From positions 1,426,001 to 1,490,000 of the forward strand of contig NZ_JAPENY010000001.1 in NCBI RefSeq assembly GCF_026341825.1: DNA of 64,000 nt. Reading direction: 5' to 3'. Under the pieces are notes generated by a model, which was not told the origin of the DNA, searched no databases, and saw only the letters and a program-made list of their open reading frames with translations. Position 1 is the first letter of the stretch. Each line of letters opens with the position of its first letter. This document shows, piece after piece, positions 62,057-64,000 of the stretch. Position numbers and translations under genes: made by a program. This DNA comes from Streptomyces sp. NBC_00620 (GTDB lineage: Bacteria > Actinomycetota > Actinomycetes > Streptomycetales > Streptomycetaceae).

Positions 62057-62922
62057 GCGGAGGCTCCACCGTTCGGGATGTGCTTGGTGAACTCGTCGTG
62101 GCCCGGCCAGGAGAGGACCACTTCACCGTTCTCCAGACGGGCCTTCGCCAGTACGGGGGTCAGGTCGCGGTCGGGTGCGGCGGCGAGGGCGTCGGCGGCG
62201 GTGTCGTACGCGGTGAGCTGGCGCAGGGTCGCGACGGTCGGCGGCATCATCAGCAGCTCGCCCTTGTCGTACGAGGCTGCCGCGTCCGCCGGGTTGATCC
62301 ACACCGTGCGGTCGGCCTCCGTGGAGGCGTTGCGGGTGCGCTGGCCCTCCGGGAGGGCGGCCACGAAGAACCACGTGTCGTAGCGGCGGGTCTCGAACTC
62401 CGGGGTGATCCAGCGGGCCCAGGCGCCCAGGAGGTCCGACCTGAGGACGAGTCCCCGGCGGTCCAGGAACTCAGCGAAGGAGAAGTCGCGGGCGACCAGG
62501 GCGGCGCGGTCCGCCTCCCACTCGTCGCCCGTGGTGTCGCCGACGACCGTGTCCGGGATGGGGCCCGCGAGGAGGACGCCCGCCTCCTCGTACGTCTCGC
62601 GGACCGCGGCGCAGACGATCGCCTGGGCGGAGGTCTCGTCGCCGCCCAGCCTTTTCGCCCACCACGCGCGCGTGGGGCCCGCCCAGCGGATGTGGTGCTC
62701 GTCGTCGCGCGGGTCGACGCCGCCGCCGGGATACGCGTACGCGCCTCCTGCGAAGGCCATGGAGGCGCGTCTGCGCAGCATGTGCACGGTGGGGGCGGTC
62801 GGCCCGTCCTTGAGCAGCATCACCGTGGCCGCCCGCTTCGGGGCGACCGGTGTGAGGGTGCCCTCCGCGAGTGCGCGGATGCGGTCGGGCCACTCCGGGG
62901 GGAACCACTGCCCATTCGCCAT
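62053..62922 (-). CDS. NUDIX hydrolase (NUDT19-like)
   Basis: A 289-aa protein. MLRRRASMAFAGGAYAYPGG then GVDPRDDEHH and, after an insertion, AIVCAAVRETYEEAGVLLAG: a Nudix box interrupted between the glycine and the REXXEE part, as in the NUDT19/RP2-like group. WITPEFETRRYDTWFFVAAL is a conserved later block. Coupled to the MBL gene. The substrate may be a CoA ester or nucleotide. Confidence 0.85.
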   Translation of the reverse strand: MANGQWFPPEWPDRIRALAEGTLTPVAPKRAATVMLLKDGPTAPTVHMLRRRASMAFAGGAYAYPGGGVDPRDDEHHIRWAGPTRAWWAKRLGGDETSAQAIVCAAVRETYEEAGVLLAGPIPDTVVGDTTGDEWEADRAALVARDFSFAEFLDRRGLVLRSDLLGAWARWITPEFETRRYDTWFFVAALPEGQRTRNASTEADRTVWINPADAAASYDKGELLMMPPTVATLRQLTAYDTAADALAAAPDRDLTPVLAKARLENGEVVLSWPGHDEFTKHIPNGGASA

Positions 62923-63007
62923 GGGCGGAGGCTATCCCGAGCCGGGCGGATGTTCGAGTGGCCGCCCTTGGGGATCCCTCTGCCCGGCGGCGGGGGCGGG
63001 ACCGAGA

Positions 63008-63112
63008 GTTTTTTCGCCCCCTCCGCCCCTGCCCATCCCGCACCTGGGGGCTCCGCCCCCAGACCCCCGATCGCCCGAAGGGCTCGTCCTCAAACGCCGG
63101 ACGGGCTGGAGA
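63008..63112. repeat. Dispersed Streptomyces intergenic repeat, copy 2
   Basis: Closely similar to 52556-52667, with the same hairpin (CTGGGGGC-TCC-GCCCCCAG). Its last 23 bp run into the ridA reading frame and supply the final codons (SSPSGV). It fills most of the gap between the NUDIX start and the ridA stop. Confidence 0.8.
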
Positions 63113-63569
63113 GCTCCACCATGATCTCGACCTCGACCGGCGCGTCCAGCGGGAGGACCGCGACGCCGACCGCGCTTCGGGCGTGGACGCCCTTGTCGCC
63201 AAGGACGGCGCCGAGGAGTTCGCTGGCTCCGTTGAGGACGGCGGGCTGGCCGGTGAAGTCGGAGGCGGAGGCGACGAAGCCGGTGACCTTCACGACACGC
63301 GCGATGCGGTCCAGGTCGCCCGCGACGGACTTGACCGCGGCGAGCGCGTTCAGGGCGCAGGTGCGGGCCAGGTCCCTGGCTTCCTCGGGCGTGACCTCCG
63401 CGCCCACCTTGCCGGTGAGCGGAAGCTTGCCTTCCACGATCGGGAGCTGGCCCGCGGTGTAGACGTACACGCCGGACTGCACGGCAGGCTGGTACGCGGC
63501 CAGCGGCGGGACGACCTCGGGCAGTGTCAGCCCGAGTTCCGCCAGCTTGGCCTCGATGGCGCCACTCAT
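63090..63569 (-). CDS. ridA: RidA family protein
   Basis: A 159-aa Rid protein (reactive imine/enamine deaminase family): GVYVYTAGQLPIVEGKLPLT, ARTCALNALAAVKSVAGDLD, VVKVTGFVASASDFTGQPAV, RSAVGVAVLPLDAPVEVEIM. The catalytic Arg of archetypal RidA (in the RxxV/A block) appears as HARSAVGVAVLPL. AGAAGG precedes the ATG 63569. Coupled to the DUF4177 gene by ATGA. Its C-terminus is made by a dispersed repeat. Confidence 0.88.
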   Translation of the reverse strand: MSGAIEAKLAELGLTLPEVVPPLAAYQPAVQSGVYVYTAGQLPIVEGKLPLTGKVGAEVTPEEARDLARTCALNALAAVKSVAGDLDRIARVVKVTGFVASASDFTGQPAVLNGASELLGAVLGDKGVHARSAVGVAVLPLDAPVEVEIMVELSSPSGV

Positions 63570-63724
63570 GCCTTCTCCCGCTTCAGGTAGGCCACCAACT
63601 GCTCGGGGTTGTTCGGCCCGGGCACGACCTGGACGAGCTCCCAGCCGTCCTCGCCCCAGGTGTCCAGAATCTGCTTCGTGGCATGGACGAGCAGAGGCAC
63701 GGTTGCGTATTCCCACTTGGTCAT
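63566..63724 (-). CDS. DUF4177 small protein
   Basis: A 52-aa protein MTKWEYATVPLLVHATKQIL then DTWGEDGWELVQVVPGPN, the typical DUF4177 pattern of two strands and a helix. It overlaps ridA by 4 bp. Conserved next to the ArsA-like/wblA region; function unknown. Confidence 0.85.
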   Translation of the reverse strand: MTKWEYATVPLLVHATKQILDTWGEDGWELVQVVPGPNNPEQLVAYLKREKA

Positions 63725-63790
63725 GTCGCCGACTGTAGCCGTTGCCGGGCACGGCCTTTCGCGGGTGTCGCCCAAGGCCTCGCGCACACG

Positions 63791-63799
63791 TTGTCCACA
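63791..63799 (+). promoter_or_regulatory. Perfect DnaA box upstream of the ArsA-like gene
   Basis: TTGTCCACA matches the actinobacterial DnaA box exactly, about 45 bp before the GTG at 63842. A single box; significance is uncertain. Confidence 0.3.
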
Positions 63800-63841
63800 G
63801 CCTCCTGCGTAGTACGGCGGCCGACTGGTTAGGCTCGAATA

Positions 63842-64000
63842 CGTGAGCAGGCTCCAGGTCGTCAGCGGCAAGGGCGGTACCGGCAAGACCACGGTAGCCG
63901 CCGCCCTCGCGCTCGCCCTCGCCACGGAGGGCAAGCGCGCCCTTCTCGTCGAGGTCGAGGGCAGGCAGGGCATCGCGCAGCTCTTCGAGACAGAAGCGCT
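63842..64000 (+). CDS. ArsA-like ATPase, N-terminal part (cut by window edge)
   Basis: The first 53 residues are present: MSRLQVVSGKGGTGKTTVAA, a deviant Walker A with both Lys and the SIMIBI pattern, then ALLVEVEGRQGIAQLFE. From memory this is the first of two ArsA-like ATPase genes preceding wblA in Streptomyces. It starts with GTG, divergent from the DUF4177 gene, and runs off the right edge. Confidence 0.85.

Overview
The window is chromosomal DNA from a Streptomyces. It has very high GC, GTG/TTG starts, 4-bp ATGA overlaps, bldG with its partner anti-sigma factor, a Tad-type locus, an actinobacterial MarP-type protease, a thymidylate kinase fused to a transporter, and lysine/alanine-rich tails on DNA enzymes. 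From memory, the gene order from the alpha/beta hydrolase at 17.5 kb to the ArsA-like gene at 64 kb follows the S. coelicolor SCO3540-SCO3577 neighbourhood. I ran no search, so that comparison is recall only.

Region 1 (1-2.0 kb) is core: a HupE/UreJ-like secreted protein (cut by the window edge) coupled to a DUF3500 protein, with a recognisable promoter.

Region 2 (2.0-17.37 kb) is a 15.3-kb genomic island in the 3' end of a tRNA-Thr(CGT) gene. A 92-bp direct repeat with one mismatch (2002-2093 and 17278-17369) bounds it, and 11-bp tandem repeats lie just inside each end. No integrase, replication or transfer gene is left. The cargo includes an AbiEii-like nucleotidyltransferase pair, small AICE-style genes (GntR-type regulator, 71-aa protein, LexA-like HTH), a methyltransferase, several frameshifted genes, and a coherent set: small anchored protein, histidine kinase, response regulator, beta-carbonic anhydrase, SulP bicarbonate-type transporter. 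Between regulator and carbonic anhydrase sits a four-unit 11-bp direct repeat, 7+4 spaced like the mycobacterial PhoP box. Two more copies of this promoter lie elsewhere in the island; each is followed by about 200 bp without a gene and then a strong hairpin. These are the best candidates for something undescribed.

Region 3 (17.3-36.7 kb) is conserved core: tRNA-Thr, secreted alpha/beta hydrolase, DNA polymerase III delta', MFS-thymidylate kinase fusion, topoisomerase I, a small membrane protein, methyltransferase, lipoprotein, proton-pumping pyrophosphatase, anti-sigma factor, BldG, and a DUF1998 helicase.

Region 4 (36.6-42.2 kb) is a minus-strand Tad-like cluster in the order CpaE/Ssd-like ATPase, TadA, TadB, TadC, DUF4244 pilin-like protein, TadE, TadE/G-like. 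A gene-free interval next to it carries a minus-strand terminator that fits a small RNA, possibly the 6S-like RNA.

Region 5 (42.7-64 kb) holds a HAD phosphatase, a degenerate Fic-like protein divergent from a CooC-like ATPase, a deacetylase-like lipoprotein, a second SulP-carbonic anhydrase system (fused in one chain), acetyl-CoA synthetase with a DasR-like site, NhaA, holin-like protein and hydrolase, MarP-like protease, NUDIX, endonuclease III, Crp with an upstream Crp-type site, a nucleotidyltransferase, an MBL/NUDIX pair, RidA/DUF4177, and the start of an ArsA-like ATPase. The window therefore has two independent carbonic anhydrase/SulP systems, one acquired with its own two-component regulator and one resident.
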